Shown one piece after another: positions 23,236-31,398 of a stretch of DNA of 35,272 bases. Positions within the stretch are counted from its first letter, which is position 1. Each line of letters begins with the position of its first letter. The DNA comes from JAGBWK01 sp964544595 (lineage in GTDB: Bacteria > Bacteroidota > Bacteroidia > Bacteroidales > Muribaculaceae). The translations under genes were made by a program, and so were the position numbers. The DNA lies in contig CAZJBM010000027.1 in NCBI GenBank assembly GCA_964544595.1, forward strand, positions 1 through 35,272, given 5' to 3'. The notes beneath the pieces were generated by a model, which saw only the letters and a list, made by a program, of their open reading frames with translations, was not told the origin of the DNA and made no database searches.

Positions 23236-24873
23236 ATGGCTAAAGAAATCAAATTTGATATTAAGGCTCGCGAAGAGCTCAAAAAAGGTGTCGACGCTCT
23301 CGCCGACGCAGTGAAAGTAACCCTTGGCCCCAAAGGCCGCAACGTGATTATCGACCGCAAGTTCGGCGCTCCCCACATCACTAAGGATGGCGTGACCGTA
23401 GCAAAGGAAATCGAGCTTGAAGATCCGTTCCAGAACATGGGCGCACAGCTCGTTAAGGAAGTTGCGTCGAAGACCGGCGACGATGCAGGCGACGGCACGA
23501 CTACCGCTACAGTTCTTGCTCAATCTATTATTAATGTGGGTCTTAAGAACGTGGCTGCCGGTGCTAATCCTATGGACATCAAGCGCGGTATCGATAAAGC
23601 TGTTGAAACCGTAGTTGAAAGCATCAAGGGTCAGGCCGAAGAGGTTGGCGACGACTTCAAGAAGATTGAGGACGTAGCGCGCATCTCGGCCAACAACGAC
23701 GAGAAGATTGGCCGTCTCATTGCAGAAGCGATGAAAAAGGTTAAGAAAGAGGGTGTTATCACTGTCGATGAAGCAAAAGGCACTGAAACCACAGTCGATG
23801 TGGTAGAAGGTATGCAGTTTGACCGCGGCTACATTTCGCCTTATTTCGTGACCAACACCGAGAAGATGGAATGTGAGATGGAGAATCCATACATTCTTCT
23901 CTATGATAAGAAGATTTCCAACTTCAAGGATCTTCTTCCTATCCTTGAGCCTGTGGCTCAGTCGGGCCGCCCGATGCTTATCATAGCCGAGGATGTTGAC
24001 TCTGAAGCACTTGCAACCCTCGTTGTCAACCGTCTACGCGGTTCGTTGAAGGTTTGCGCCGTTAAAGCTCCCGGTTTTGGCGACCGCCGCAAAGAGATGC
24101 TTGAGGATATCGCTATCCTTACCGGAGGCACCGTTATCTCAGAGGAGAAGGGCATGAAGCTCGACCAGGCTACCGTTCAGTATCTCGGCACTGCCGACAA
24201 GGTAACAGTCAACAAGGAAGCTACCACAATCGTCGACGGCGCTGGCTCGAAAGACGCTATCGCAGCTCGCGTGGCTCAAATCAAAGCTCAGATCGAGCAG
24301 ACCAAGAGCGACTACGACCGCGAGAAACTTCAGGAGCGTCTCGCTAAACTCGCAGGCGGTGTCGCAGTTCTCCATATCGGCGCTCCCTCAGAGGTAGAGA
24401 TGAAAGAGAAGAAAGACCGCGTTGACGACGCTCTTTCTGCTACCCGCGCCGCTATTGCCGAAGGTATCGTACCTGGTGGTGGTGTGGCTTATATCCGTGC
24501 TACTGCTGCCCTCGAAGGCCTTACCGGCGACAACGAGGATGAGACCACCGGTATCCATATCGTGCTCCGCGCTATCGAGGAGCCTCTTCGCCAGATTGTC
24601 GCCAATGCTGGAGCTGAGGGTGCTGTTATCGTGCAGAAGGTTAAGGAAGGCACTGCCGACTACGGCTACAATGCCCGCACAGGCAAGTTTGAGAATCTTC
24701 TCACTGCCGGCGTGATTGACCCTGCTAAGGTAACCCGCGTGGCTCTCGAAAATGCTGCTTCGATTGCCGGTATGTTCCTCACCACCGAGTGTGTGATTGC
24801 CGACAAGAAGGAGGAGAATCCCGCTCCCGCAATGCCCGCTCCCGGTATGGGAGGCATGGGCGGCATGATGTAA
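23236..24873 (+). CDS. groEL: Chaperonin GroEL (60 kDa, Hsp60)
   Basis: ATP-dependent protein-folding chaperonin forming a double ring of fourteen subunits. The 545-residue length and sequence are typical. Visible signatures are VTLGPKGRNVIIDRKFGAP, DGVTVAKEIEL, the ATP-binding GDGTTTATVLAQSI, the apical-domain block KAPGFGDRRKEMLEDIAILTGG, the AAVEEGIVPGGG-type motif (here AAIAEGIVPGGGVAYIR) and the Met/Gly-rich tail ending GMGGMGGMM. It starts at the ATG at 23236, 99 bp after groES. A strong intrinsic terminator follows. Confidence 0.99.
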   Translation: MAKEIKFDIKAREELKKGVDALADAVKVTLGPKGRNVIIDRKFGAPHITKDGVTVAKEIELEDPFQNMGAQLVKEVASKTGDDAGDGTTTATVLAQSIINVGLKNVAAGANPMDIKRGIDKAVETVVESIKGQAEEVGDDFKKIEDVARISANNDEKIGRLIAEAMKKVKKEGVITVDEAKGTETTVDVVEGMQFDRGYISPYFVTNTEKMECEMENPYILLYDKKISNFKDLLPILEPVAQSGRPMLIIAEDVDSEALATLVVNRLRGSLKVCAVKAPGFGDRRKEMLEDIAILTGGTVISEEKGMKLDQATVQYLGTADKVTVNKEATTIVDGAGSKDAIAARVAQIKAQIEQTKSDYDREKLQERLAKLAGGVAVLHIGAPSEVEMKEKKDRVDDALSATRAAIAEGIVPGGGVAYIRATAALEGLTGDNEDETTGIHIVLRAIEEPLRQIVANAGAEGAVIVQKVKEGTADYGYNARTGKFENLLTAGVIDPAKVTRVALENAASIAGMFLTTECVIADKKEENPAPAMPAPGMGGMGGMM

Positions 24874-24897
24874 CGATCAGTAACCCTACAATATAGA

Positions 24898-24935
24898 CCC
24901 AAAGGCTGCGCCCCGCGCAGCCTTTGGGCGTTTTT
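24898..24935 (+). terminator. Intrinsic terminator of groESL
   Basis: A perfect 14-bp stem (CCCAAAGGCTGCGC and its complement) with a CCC loop is followed by CG and then five T's. It lies 25 bp beyond the groEL stop. Confidence 0.95.
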
Positions 24936-25045
24936 AAGCCCATGGGTTTTCATGAATTTTCAAAGGAATATATATGGAGCGCATTGCTTAAGCAGTAGCC
25001 TGAGCTCTAATCTAATTGAGATGGAATTATTTTTTTTGTGGGTTG

Positions 25046-25077
25046 ATTGGTTGGAATAAGAAATTTTTGTATTTTTG
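25046..25077 (+). promoter_or_regulatory. Predicted promoter of the BspA-like gene and its structured leader
   Basis: ATTGG (25046-25050), a 19-base spacer and TATTTTTG (25070-25077) fit the Bacteroidetes -33/-7 pattern. Transcription would start near 25084, 374 nt upstream of the coding start. The interval between the groEL terminator and this promoter holds nothing else that I can identify. Confidence 0.6.
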
Positions 25078-25083
25078 CGGATG

Positions 25084-25457
25084 CAGACTGCTTTGCAGAA
25101 GCCCCAGTTTGGGGAAAAGTGGAGCGGGATGTAGATAAAAAACATAAAAAAGCGTTTATCCGCGCTGATTCTTGACAAGTAGAAATTCTCGCAAAATTTC
25201 ATTTAGGTGTCAAGGATAGAGCAACGGTAGATGCCCGAGGATATGTGATATCATGCATTCGGCACAGCACCTTGAGAAAGGTGTAGCCGAACGCTATTGT
25301 TGCATATACAAGCGTGGGCTTCTGCGTTGCCGTCCGACACCTAAAGGGCAATGCGAGAAGCCTCTACTTGTAGGATGGCAACAGATACAGATTCCTGCGC
25401 TTTTGTGCATACTAACCTTACAGCCAACGAGGGGATGACCGCGGCGACAATCTACAA
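25084..25457 (+). ncRNA. Candidate structured leader RNA (or independent small RNA) upstream of the BspA-like gene
   Basis: About 370 bases without a credible gene fold into a series of strong elements. Two small hairpins come first: CTGC/GCAG, then CCCCA/TGGGG (to about 25115). P1 pairs CTTGACA (25171-25177) with TGTCAAG (25208-25214) around a nested GAAATT/AATTTC helix. P2 (25258-25291) has TTCGGC/GCCGAA, an internal loop, CACCTT/AAGGTG and a GAGA (GNRA-type) tetraloop. P3 (25309-25370) has CAAG/CTTG, GGCTTCT/AGAAGCC and an eight-pair GCGTTGCC/GGCAATGC helix. GGCAAC at 25377-25382 can compete for GTTGCC in P3, giving a possible switch. It does not resemble tmRNA, SRP RNA or RNase P RNA. No known class was recognised. 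Confidence 0.45.
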
Positions 25458-27863
25458 ATGAAAAAACTATTACTCACGCTGCTCGGAGTGATTATAGCGC
25501 TCCCGGTATTCGCCCGAAACTTCACTTACACTTACGAAGGGCAGACAGTCAGCTACACAGTCATTAGCGAGGATGCGAAGACGGTAAGAACAAAGATTGT
25601 TAATTGCATATCGGGTACTGCTTCAGGCAAACTTGTGCTTCCTCAAATGCCTATGGACGGAGATGTAGCATATACATTAATAGAAATCGGCGACAGGTCT
25701 TTTCAAGGTCGTACCGGCTTGACTTCCGTGATTATCCCAAACACCGTCTCTAAAATCGACGAATACGCATTCAACGGTTGTAGCGGATTGACATTGCTGT
25801 CACTCCCTAATTCCGTAACCGAAATCGGCGAATGGGCATTTTCATACTGCAGTGGCCTGACTTCTGTGGCTATCCCCAAATCAATTACAGCCATTGGTCA
25901 ATCGGCATTCTTCTATTGCAGCGGGTTGACAACTGTGAATATACCTAATTCTGTCAAGTCTATTGGCGCGAGTGCTTTCTCGAGATGTAAAGGATTGACC
26001 GAATTGACAATTCCAAACTCAGTAACGTCAATCGGTAATAATGCATTTGCCAGTTGCAGCGGCCTGACTTCGGTAAGCATACCAAGCTCAGTAACTTCCA
26101 TAGGCGATAGCGCTTTCAATCTTTGCAACGGCTTGACCAAGGCAGAATTTGAAAGCTTTGAGTCTCTCTGTTCGATAAAGTTCGGCAATCAAAGTTCTAA
26201 TCCTCTATACTGTGCAAAGAATCTCTACATCAAAGGGGAGAATATTACCAGTGCCGTTATACCTAATACGGTATCCTCTATTGGCAATTACGCCTTCTAT
26301 AACTGTACCGGCATTAATTCGGTTACAATTCCCAACTCAGTGACAGAAATCGGGGATGCTTCTTTCGGAGGATGCAGTAACTTGACCGAAATTAAAATAC
26401 CAAACTCAGTTACTTCAATCGGCAGTAACGTTTTCGCCTATTGTAGTGGCTTGACTTCGGTGTCAATTCCAACCTCAGTCACCAAAATCGGTGAGTGGAC
26501 TTTCGCTAATTGTAGTGGCTTGACTTCGGTTAATATACCAAACTCACTCACGGAAATAAGCGATGGGTTGTTCCGTTATTGCACCGGGTTAACATCGGTG
26601 GTTATACCAACCTCAGTAACTAAAATCGGGGGCGGTGCTTTCTTCGGTTGCAGCGGCCTTACATCAGTAACAATTCCCAACTCGGTAACAGAAATCTGCA
26701 ATAGCGCTTTTTCTCGTTGCACCGGACTGACCGATGTGACAATCCCAGGCTCGGTCACTACTATCGGCGACAATGCTTTTTATGGCTGTGAGGGCTTGAC
26801 ATCGGTAACAATTCCCAGCTCAGTTACCGAAATCGGATATGGCATTTGTTTCGACTGTAGTTCACTTCATCAAATAATTGTTGATAATGCTAACCAGTAT
26901 TATTGTTCATCGGATGGCGTATTATATAATAAAAGCAAAACTGAATTAAAACAATATCCTCAGGGTAAGGAAGATAGTGAATTTGTAATCCCCAACTCGG
27001 TAAATGAAATCTGCAATTATGCATTTTTTAGATGCAGCAACTTGACCAAGGTGACAATTCCCCAGTCGGTTATTTCAATAGGGACTTATTCATTCACGAG
27101 TTGCGGCTTTACAGAGTTAACATTACCTAACTCTGTTGCCACAATAGGAGAGTATGCATTCTCAGGATGTGACGGTATACAAGAATTGATTATTCCTAAC
27201 TCAGTTACCTCTATAAGCAATTTTGCTTTTTCGGGATGCAGCGGGTTGACTAAGCTTACAATTGGTAATGCAGTGAAGTCAATCGGAGAGGGAACATTCA
27301 GTAGATGTAGCGGCTTGACTCAGATGACCATTCCGAGTTCAGTGACCAAAATCGACGCTATGGCTTTCTCGGGATGTAGCGGCTTGACATCAATTATTAT
27401 ACCAAATTCGGTAACTGAAATCGGTGCTTCTGCTTTCAATAGTTGTCGTGGCTTGACTTCGGTGACAATCCCAGGCTCGGTCACTACAATCGGTGACTAT
27501 GTTTTCAGGCTTTGCGACGTATTGAAGTCGGTATATTATGATAGTGAGAATCCAATCGCTGGGAACGCAAGTATTTTTAGCGATAGTCCAGCTTATGAGT
27601 CAGGAACATTGTATGTACGTGCGTCTGCAATAGATATATGTAAGCAAATTGATCCGTGGAAAGGATTTAAAAATATCCAGGCTTACGATTTCACGGGAGT
27701 TGAAGAGATATTGGTTGACGAGTCGTCGATTGCAACAAATGCAGGGGCAGATGTCTATACGTTGCAAGGCATATGCGTTCTACGCAACGCTACGCAGGAT
27801 GATTTAAATGCTCTCCCGCAGGGCCTCTATATAGTCGGCGGCAAGAAAGTGCTGATTAAGTAA
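25458..27863 (+). CDS. Secreted BspA-like leucine-rich-repeat surface protein
   Basis: The 801-residue protein has a signal peptide (MKKLLLTLLGVIIALPVFA) and a short N-terminal region (NFTYTYEGQTVSYTVIS). From about residue 75 to 690 it contains roughly two dozen LRR_5 repeats of 23 residues with the consensus LTSVTIPNSVTEIGxxAFxGCSG. Two interruptions are visible (FESFESLCSIKFGN..., and NANQYYCSSDGVLYNKSKTELKQYP), both standard BspA inserts. The C-terminus (VYTLQGICVL, LPQGLYIVGGKKVLIK) matches a short tail common on Bacteroidales surface proteins and resembles type-IX-type sorting domains. BspA relatives bind host matrix proteins or other bacteria; the ligand here is unknown. The gene has its own promoter and a long folded leader. 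Confidence 0.93.
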   Translation: MKKLLLTLLGVIIALPVFARNFTYTYEGQTVSYTVISEDAKTVRTKIVNCISGTASGKLVLPQMPMDGDVAYTLIEIGDRSFQGRTGLTSVIIPNTVSKIDEYAFNGCSGLTLLSLPNSVTEIGEWAFSYCSGLTSVAIPKSITAIGQSAFFYCSGLTTVNIPNSVKSIGASAFSRCKGLTELTIPNSVTSIGNNAFASCSGLTSVSIPSSVTSIGDSAFNLCNGLTKAEFESFESLCSIKFGNQSSNPLYCAKNLYIKGENITSAVIPNTVSSIGNYAFYNCTGINSVTIPNSVTEIGDASFGGCSNLTEIKIPNSVTSIGSNVFAYCSGLTSVSIPTSVTKIGEWTFANCSGLTSVNIPNSLTEISDGLFRYCTGLTSVVIPTSVTKIGGGAFFGCSGLTSVTIPNSVTEICNSAFSRCTGLTDVTIPGSVTTIGDNAFYGCEGLTSVTIPSSVTEIGYGICFDCSSLHQIIVDNANQYYCSSDGVLYNKSKTELKQYPQGKEDSEFVIPNSVNEICNYAFFRCSNLTKVTIPQSVISIGTYSFTSCGFTELTLPNSVATIGEYAFSGCDGIQELIIPNSVTSISNFAFSGCSGLTKLTIGNAVKSIGEGTFSRCSGLTQMTIPSSVTKIDAMAFSGCSGLTSIIIPNSVTEIGASAFNSCRGLTSVTIPGSVTTIGDYVFRLCDVLKSVYYDSENPIAGNASIFSDSPAYESGTLYVRASAIDICKQIDPWKGFKNIQAYDFTGVEEILVDESSIATNAGADVYTLQGICVLRNATQDDLNALPQGLYIVGGKKVLIK
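25700..27500 (+). repeat. Tandem 69-bp coding repeats of the BspA-like gene
   Basis: DNA-level repetition of the 23-codon LRR unit. Segments such as GGCTTGACTTCGGT, TCGGTAACAGAAATC and GTAGTGGCTTGACTTCGG recur with few changes, especially between 26430 and 26830 and again near 27360-27490. The repeats are in frame, so unequal recombination would lengthen or shorten the protein by whole repeats. Confidence 0.8.
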
Positions 27864-27944
27864 GGTCTGATAGGAATTATATCAGATAGGTAAGTATCGA
27901 TAATTAGTTTATCCCAATCTTCAGCTTGTTATCGATTAATTATA

Positions 27945-27983
27945 AGTGATATGCTGAGTATTCCAATCACTCGGCATATCATT
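27945..27983 (+). terminator. Probable terminator of the BspA-like gene
   Basis: AGTGATATGCTGAGT (27945-27959) pairs with ACTCGGCATATCATT (27969-27983) over fifteen positions including wobble pairs, followed by a weak TATATCT tract. It lies about 80 bp beyond the stop. The rest of the 282-bp gap to the NUDIX gene contains a purine-rich GGGAGGAGGGAGG segment and a small GAGATT/AATCTC hairpin, but no gene. Confidence 0.6.
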
Positions 27984-28145
27984 TATATCTAAGTTTATGG
28001 ATTGGAAGTAGGAAATCGGGAGGAGGGAGGTAATAAAGGGGGAGGAAATATCGTTGTTATTATGGAAGCGCTGAGATTCGCGAAATAAATCTCGGTAATT
28101 TCAAGCTTAAACGATGATACAAACTTATTTGCGACACTTACTTCG

Positions 28146-28703
28146 ATGACTCAGATTAAAAAATGGCGAGTAATTGATACGGAGTATCTGATTCGTCGGC
28201 CGTGGCTTACGGCCCGTAAAGACACTGTTATATTGCCCGACGGCAAGGTCATGGATGATTATTACGTACTTGAATATCCCACATGGATAAATGTTATCGC
28301 GATAACCAAGGATGGACGTTTTGTCATGGTTGAGCAGTATAGACATGGGCTTCGGGATGTTTTCACAGAGTTGTGTGCAGGTGTCGTTGAGGATAATGAA
28401 ACGCCAATCGACGCGGCTAAGCGAGAACTTCGGGAGGAAACCGGATATACCGGCGGACAATGGAGATTGCTGAACAAATTATCTCAAAATCCTTCAGCCT
28501 GCACTAACTACACGTATTGTTTTTTGGCTGAGGGTGTCGAGAAAACAGACAGCCAACATTTAGACGCTACGGAGGATATAGCTGTCAGATTGTTGGCTGA
28601 ACGCGAGGTGATCGATTTGCTGAAAGAAGATAAAATTAAGCAATCTTTGATGGCTGCCCCTCTATGGCATTATTTCGCCGATAAATTTGTTGCCGCAAAG
28701 TAG
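28146..28703 (+). CDS. NUDIX hydrolase, ADP-ribose/nucleoside-diphosphate-sugar type
   Basis: Cytoplasmic pyrophosphohydrolase of 185 residues. The Nudix box is complete: G79-x5-E85-x7-R93-E94-L95-x-E97-E98-x-G100, with the two catalytic-metal glutamates present. The preceding VMVEQYRHGLRDVFTELCAG block (QYR and PAG-like ELCAG) is typical of the ADP-ribose and GDP-mannose pyrophosphatase branch, so such a substrate is most likely; this is inference from family pattern. It starts at the ATG at 28146. It converges on the BASS transporter after a 40-bp gap in which no clear terminator is present. Confidence 0.93.
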   Translation: MTQIKKWRVIDTEYLIRRPWLTARKDTVILPDGKVMDDYYVLEYPTWINVIAITKDGRFVMVEQYRHGLRDVFTELCAGVVEDNETPIDAAKRELREETGYTGGQWRLLNKLSQNPSACTNYTYCFLAEGVEKTDSQHLDATEDIAVRLLAEREVIDLLKEDKIKQSLMAAPLWHYFADKFVAAK

Positions 28704-28743
28704 ATTTCGTAGAGTCGCGATCGTCGCTCACGCGCTGCTTAAC

Positions 28744-29634
28744 CTAATTTTTGGCGCGGTATATTTGCCAGCTATTGAATAGATTCTGCCAGATTGAATA
28801 AAAGGCTAAGCCTACCGACGCGATGGGATTCAGAAATGTATTGAGCATCCATATACCCATCGCAGTGTTTTTTTGCGCTAACAACTGGCAACCTGCAATC
28901 TGATCGGCATATCTTTTCCCAATCATTTTTCCTAAGGAAAATTGGCATACGCATATAGCCAGCGAGATAATTCCTAACCATAATACATTAGCTAAATTGT
29001 CGTCTAAATGTATGACCACAAAATCGATGGTTTGCCCTATAGTGACAAGCAGCGCGAAAGCCCATAGATAGAATGACCACTGCTTATACTTCGATATAGC
29101 GGCATTTAAATTAGGTAAGAACTTCTGTAGACACAATACCAATATAAATGGCAATGCGATCACAATGGCTATTTTGACGAATATCAGCATGAACATCCGC
29201 GCGAAGTCGGCCTGAGGCGCGGTGTCGGCAATTAGAGAAATATAGATAGGCGCTACGATAGAAACCAACAGATTGCCAATAATGGTGTAGGTGGTGGTGC
29301 GGACTGGATTCGCACCCAACATCGCCGCCACGACCGTCACCGAAGAAGCAACCGGACATAGCACACACATCATCGCGCCCTCTGCCAAAATATAATCAGA
29401 TGTCAGGGTATAAATTAACCAATATAGACACAGGCTGACTATGGTTTGAAAAGATGCTATCCATAGGTCGAGCTTAGATGGCCGCAATGACGAAAGTCTG
29501 ACGCCTGAGAATGTCAAGACAAGAATAGAGAATATCACATATGGCACGGCCACCGACAAAGATGAGCATAATTGCCGAAGGAAATATCCTAATACTAAAG
29601 CGATTGGAAGGACAAAACTTTTATATTTTTGCAT
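28744..29634 (-). CDS. Bile acid:sodium symporter (BASS) family transporter
   Basis: Predicted inner-membrane transporter of organic anions, often called an SBF-like protein. I start at the ATG at 29634 (MQKYKSFVLPIALVLGYFLRQL, 296 residues); the frame extends 16 codons upstream only through a TTG. About nine hydrophobic segments are visible. The core shows the family's proline and glycine-rich crossings: CVLCPVASSVTVVAAMLGANPVRTTTYTIIGN (the sodium-site helix of BASS proteins) and, near the C-terminus, AQKNTAMGIWMLNTFLNPIASVG, which corresponds to the second conserved ENxxxA-type region. No bile-acid specificity can be claimed. It appears to be a single-gene unit, 54 bp from the DUF4435 gene upstream on the same strand. 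Confidence 0.85.
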   Translation of the reverse strand: MQKYKSFVLPIALVLGYFLRQLCSSLSVAVPYVIFSILVLTFSGVRLSSLRPSKLDLWIASFQTIVSLCLYWLIYTLTSDYILAEGAMMCVLCPVASSVTVVAAMLGANPVRTTTYTIIGNLLVSIVAPIYISLIADTAPQADFARMFMLIFVKIAIVIALPFILVLCLQKFLPNLNAAISKYKQWSFYLWAFALLVTIGQTIDFVVIHLDDNLANVLWLGIISLAICVCQFSLGKMIGKRYADQIAGCQLLAQKNTAMGIWMLNTFLNPIASVGLAFYSIWQNLFNSWQIYRAKN

Positions 29635-29688
29635 ATTAGTACTCAAACTGTAGTCAGCAATCAGGAATTTTGTTATTCGCAATGCAGC

Positions 29689-30564
29689 TTATTGGCGGAG
29701 ATTGTTTGAGAGGAGGTTGATGTCGGCAGAGATGCGGCGAATGGCGTCGTAGCTGTCGTAGGCGAGGCTGTCGCGGAGCACGTGGCGCTCGAAGTCGTAA
29801 TGAGACTGACGCATGAGGCGAGTGCCTAAGGAGAGGAGGAGGTTGTAGAGTGAGTGTCCGCGGACGTAGAGATATGCGTTGCGGCGGTTGACGCCTTTGG
29901 CGCGATAGTAGTCTTCGTTGACGTCGAGGTGGTCGTAGTCTTTGACCGCGCGGTTGAGGGCGCGGCGAATACGGTTGAGCAGCGGCAGGCCGTTGTTGGC
30001 TTCCTCTCCTTTCTGAAACTGCACTGAGATGCATCGCTTGAAGTTCTCGCGGGAGAAGAACCGTCCTTTATGCCGCTCACATTCAAGCATAAGCAGCATG
30101 GGCCGATAGACGATTTCGGAGTAGTCGCGGAGAAAGCGCTTGAAGTCGAACTGCGGATGGCTGACGCGTCGCTCATATGCGGCCTGGAGCTTGGAGGCGA
30201 AGGCATAGTGATTTTCCCAAGAGTAGCAATAGGTCTGCAGGATGCCGCGGTCGGCGCGGATGTTCTCGTCGAGGAGGAAACGAAGGTCGCTGTCAATGCA
30301 GATGAAGAATCGCTGCGATAGGTGACGGCGATATTTGAGGCACTGTGTGCATCCGGTTGTAAGCCTGCCGTTCTCGTTGGCGGTAGCCGGAAGGAACTTG
30401 TATTTGCCGGGGCGGTATCGCTTGAGAATAGGTTCCCAGAATGAGATGTCGTCCCAAGCCTCGACGTGAACGACCGAGTCGACACCATAGAGCCGCGCCG
30501 ACGACTCGTATCGCCGGGCGCACATAGCGTAATATTCCTCGCGCAGCTGCTTGTTGGACTTCAT
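29689..30564 (-). CDS. DUF4435 / TOPRIM-like protein, AriB-like putative effector nuclease
   Basis: The 291-residue protein has the DUF4435 plan: a glutamate in VVHVEAWDD (E35) followed by ISFWEPIL, then FFICIDSDLRFLL (D91, D93) and ILQTYCYSWENHY (around 115-121). An acidic E followed by a D-x-D on a later strand is the TOPRIM-type metal-binding arrangement. In the PARIS anti-phage system the partner AriB has this domain and acts as a tRNA-targeting nuclease. Its closeness to an ABC-type ATPase gene (six bases between stop and ATG) reproduces the AriA-AriB pair. The start is the ATG at 30564; a TTG six bases earlier is less likely. The role here is inference from family and context. Confidence 0.8.
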   Translation of the reverse strand: MKSNKQLREEYYAMCARRYESSARLYGVDSVVHVEAWDDISFWEPILKRYRPGKYKFLPATANENGRLTTGCTQCLKYRRHLSQRFFICIDSDLRFLLDENIRADRGILQTYCYSWENHYAFASKLQAAYERRVSHPQFDFKRFLRDYSEIVYRPMLLMLECERHKGRFFSRENFKRCISVQFQKGEEANNGLPLLNRIRRALNRAVKDYDHLDVNEDYYRAKGVNRRNAYLYVRGHSLYNLLLSLGTRLMRQSHYDFERHVLRDSLAYDSYDAIRRISADINLLSNNLRQ

Positions 30565-30570
30565 GGCCAA

Positions 30571-31371
30571 TCAGACGTTTTCACGCTCCAACTCGTTCAT
30601 AAACACAAGCTTGTCTTCCCAACCGCTGGCGAAGATGTTGGGGGAGTGGGTGGTAAGAATGAGCTGGCAGCGGGGATTAAGGCGACGAAGCACGCCGACG
30701 AGCTGATCTTGCCAGGAGATGTGGAGTGAAATCTCCGGCTCGTCCATGAGAAGCACCGAGGGGCGCTCTTCCTGAAGGAAGACGGTGGTAAGGATAAGGA
30801 GGAGCTGTTTCTCGCCTGAGGAAAGCTTGTCGATCGATATGGTTGATTTCTCGCCCATGTTGACGTCGGCGGAGTGGGTGATGGTGAAAACGAGCTGATT
30901 TGAGCGGGTGTCGATGCTGATTTCTTTTCCTGTCTCGGCAAAGAGCTCGTTGATGAGAGCGAAAAAGGAGTCTATTCGGCGGCGAATCTCATCGGCTTGG
31001 TCGGGGAAGTTGATTATCTTCATGCGATAGTCGAAGAACGAGGTCCCGTCGCCATTCTGATAAACGACGTTTTTGAGGTCGCGGAGCAGCGAACTCTCGG
31101 TCTTAGAGCGACTACTCCCGGCCACGTCGAAAGATCGGATGAAGGATACGGGAGAGGACACCGGGTTACCGCTGAGGCGCACCCCCGAGCTCTTTTTAGG
31201 CTTGCGGTCTTGATAATAGTCGGCCATGAAGTTGAGGAGGGTGGTTTTGCCGCAGCCGTTGATGCCGACGATGATGTTAACATCGGGGCGAATGTCGGGC
31301 CAGACGATATCGACGCGGCCCCACATATTGTCGACCGTAAATTCGCTGATATATAAGTCTTTATTGTCCAT
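30571..31371 (-). CDS. ABC/SMC-type AAA ATPase, AriA-like
   Basis: The 266-residue ATPase is predicted to sense a trigger and hold or release the TOPRIM-like partner. All ATPase elements are in place: Walker A GINGCGKTT (36-44), a Q-loop-like stretch, ABC signature LSSGEKQ (183-189), Walker B VLLMDEPE (206-213, with E211 catalytic), and H-loop THSP (241-244, H242). The opening ISEFTVDNMWGRVDIVW is the AAA_15 type of first strand. It lacks the long coiled-coil or extra domain and the C-terminal TOPRIM of OLD proteins, so it is a small form; PARIS AriA proteins are larger as far as I recall. It follows tcdA by 27 bp on the same strand. Confidence 0.88.
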   Translation of the reverse strand: MDNKDLYISEFTVDNMWGRVDIVWPDIRPDVNIIVGINGCGKTTLLNFMADYYQDRKPKKSSGVRLSGNPVSSPVSFIRSFDVAGSSRSKTESSLLRDLKNVVYQNGDGTSFFDYRMKIINFPDQADEIRRRIDSFFALINELFAETGKEISIDTRSNQLVFTITHSADVNMGEKSTISIDKLSSGEKQLLLILTTVFLQEERPSVLLMDEPEISLHISWQDQLVGVLRRLNPRCQLILTTHSPNIFASGWEDKLVFMNELERENV

Positions 31372-31398
31372 AGGGAAGAGTGTTGAGACTGACGGTTG

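Noticed and set aside
24960..25202. Minus-strand open frame of 80 codons after groEL
   Set aside because: It is AT-driven, crosses the predicted promoter and start of the leader RNA, and has no recognised domain.
25253..25438. Small plus-strand open frame of 61 codons
   Set aside because: It lies across the strongly base-paired P2-P3 helices, has no known domain and no convincing start signal; a structured RNA fits better.
25700..27500. CRISPR-like repeat array
   Set aside because: The periodic 69-bp repeats are coding, diverged and in frame (LRR units) without unique spacers.
29689..31371. OLD-family endonuclease
   Set aside because: OLD proteins fuse ATPase and TOPRIM in one chain; here the ATPase lacks the TOPRIM part and the TOPRIM-like domain is a separate DUF4435 gene.
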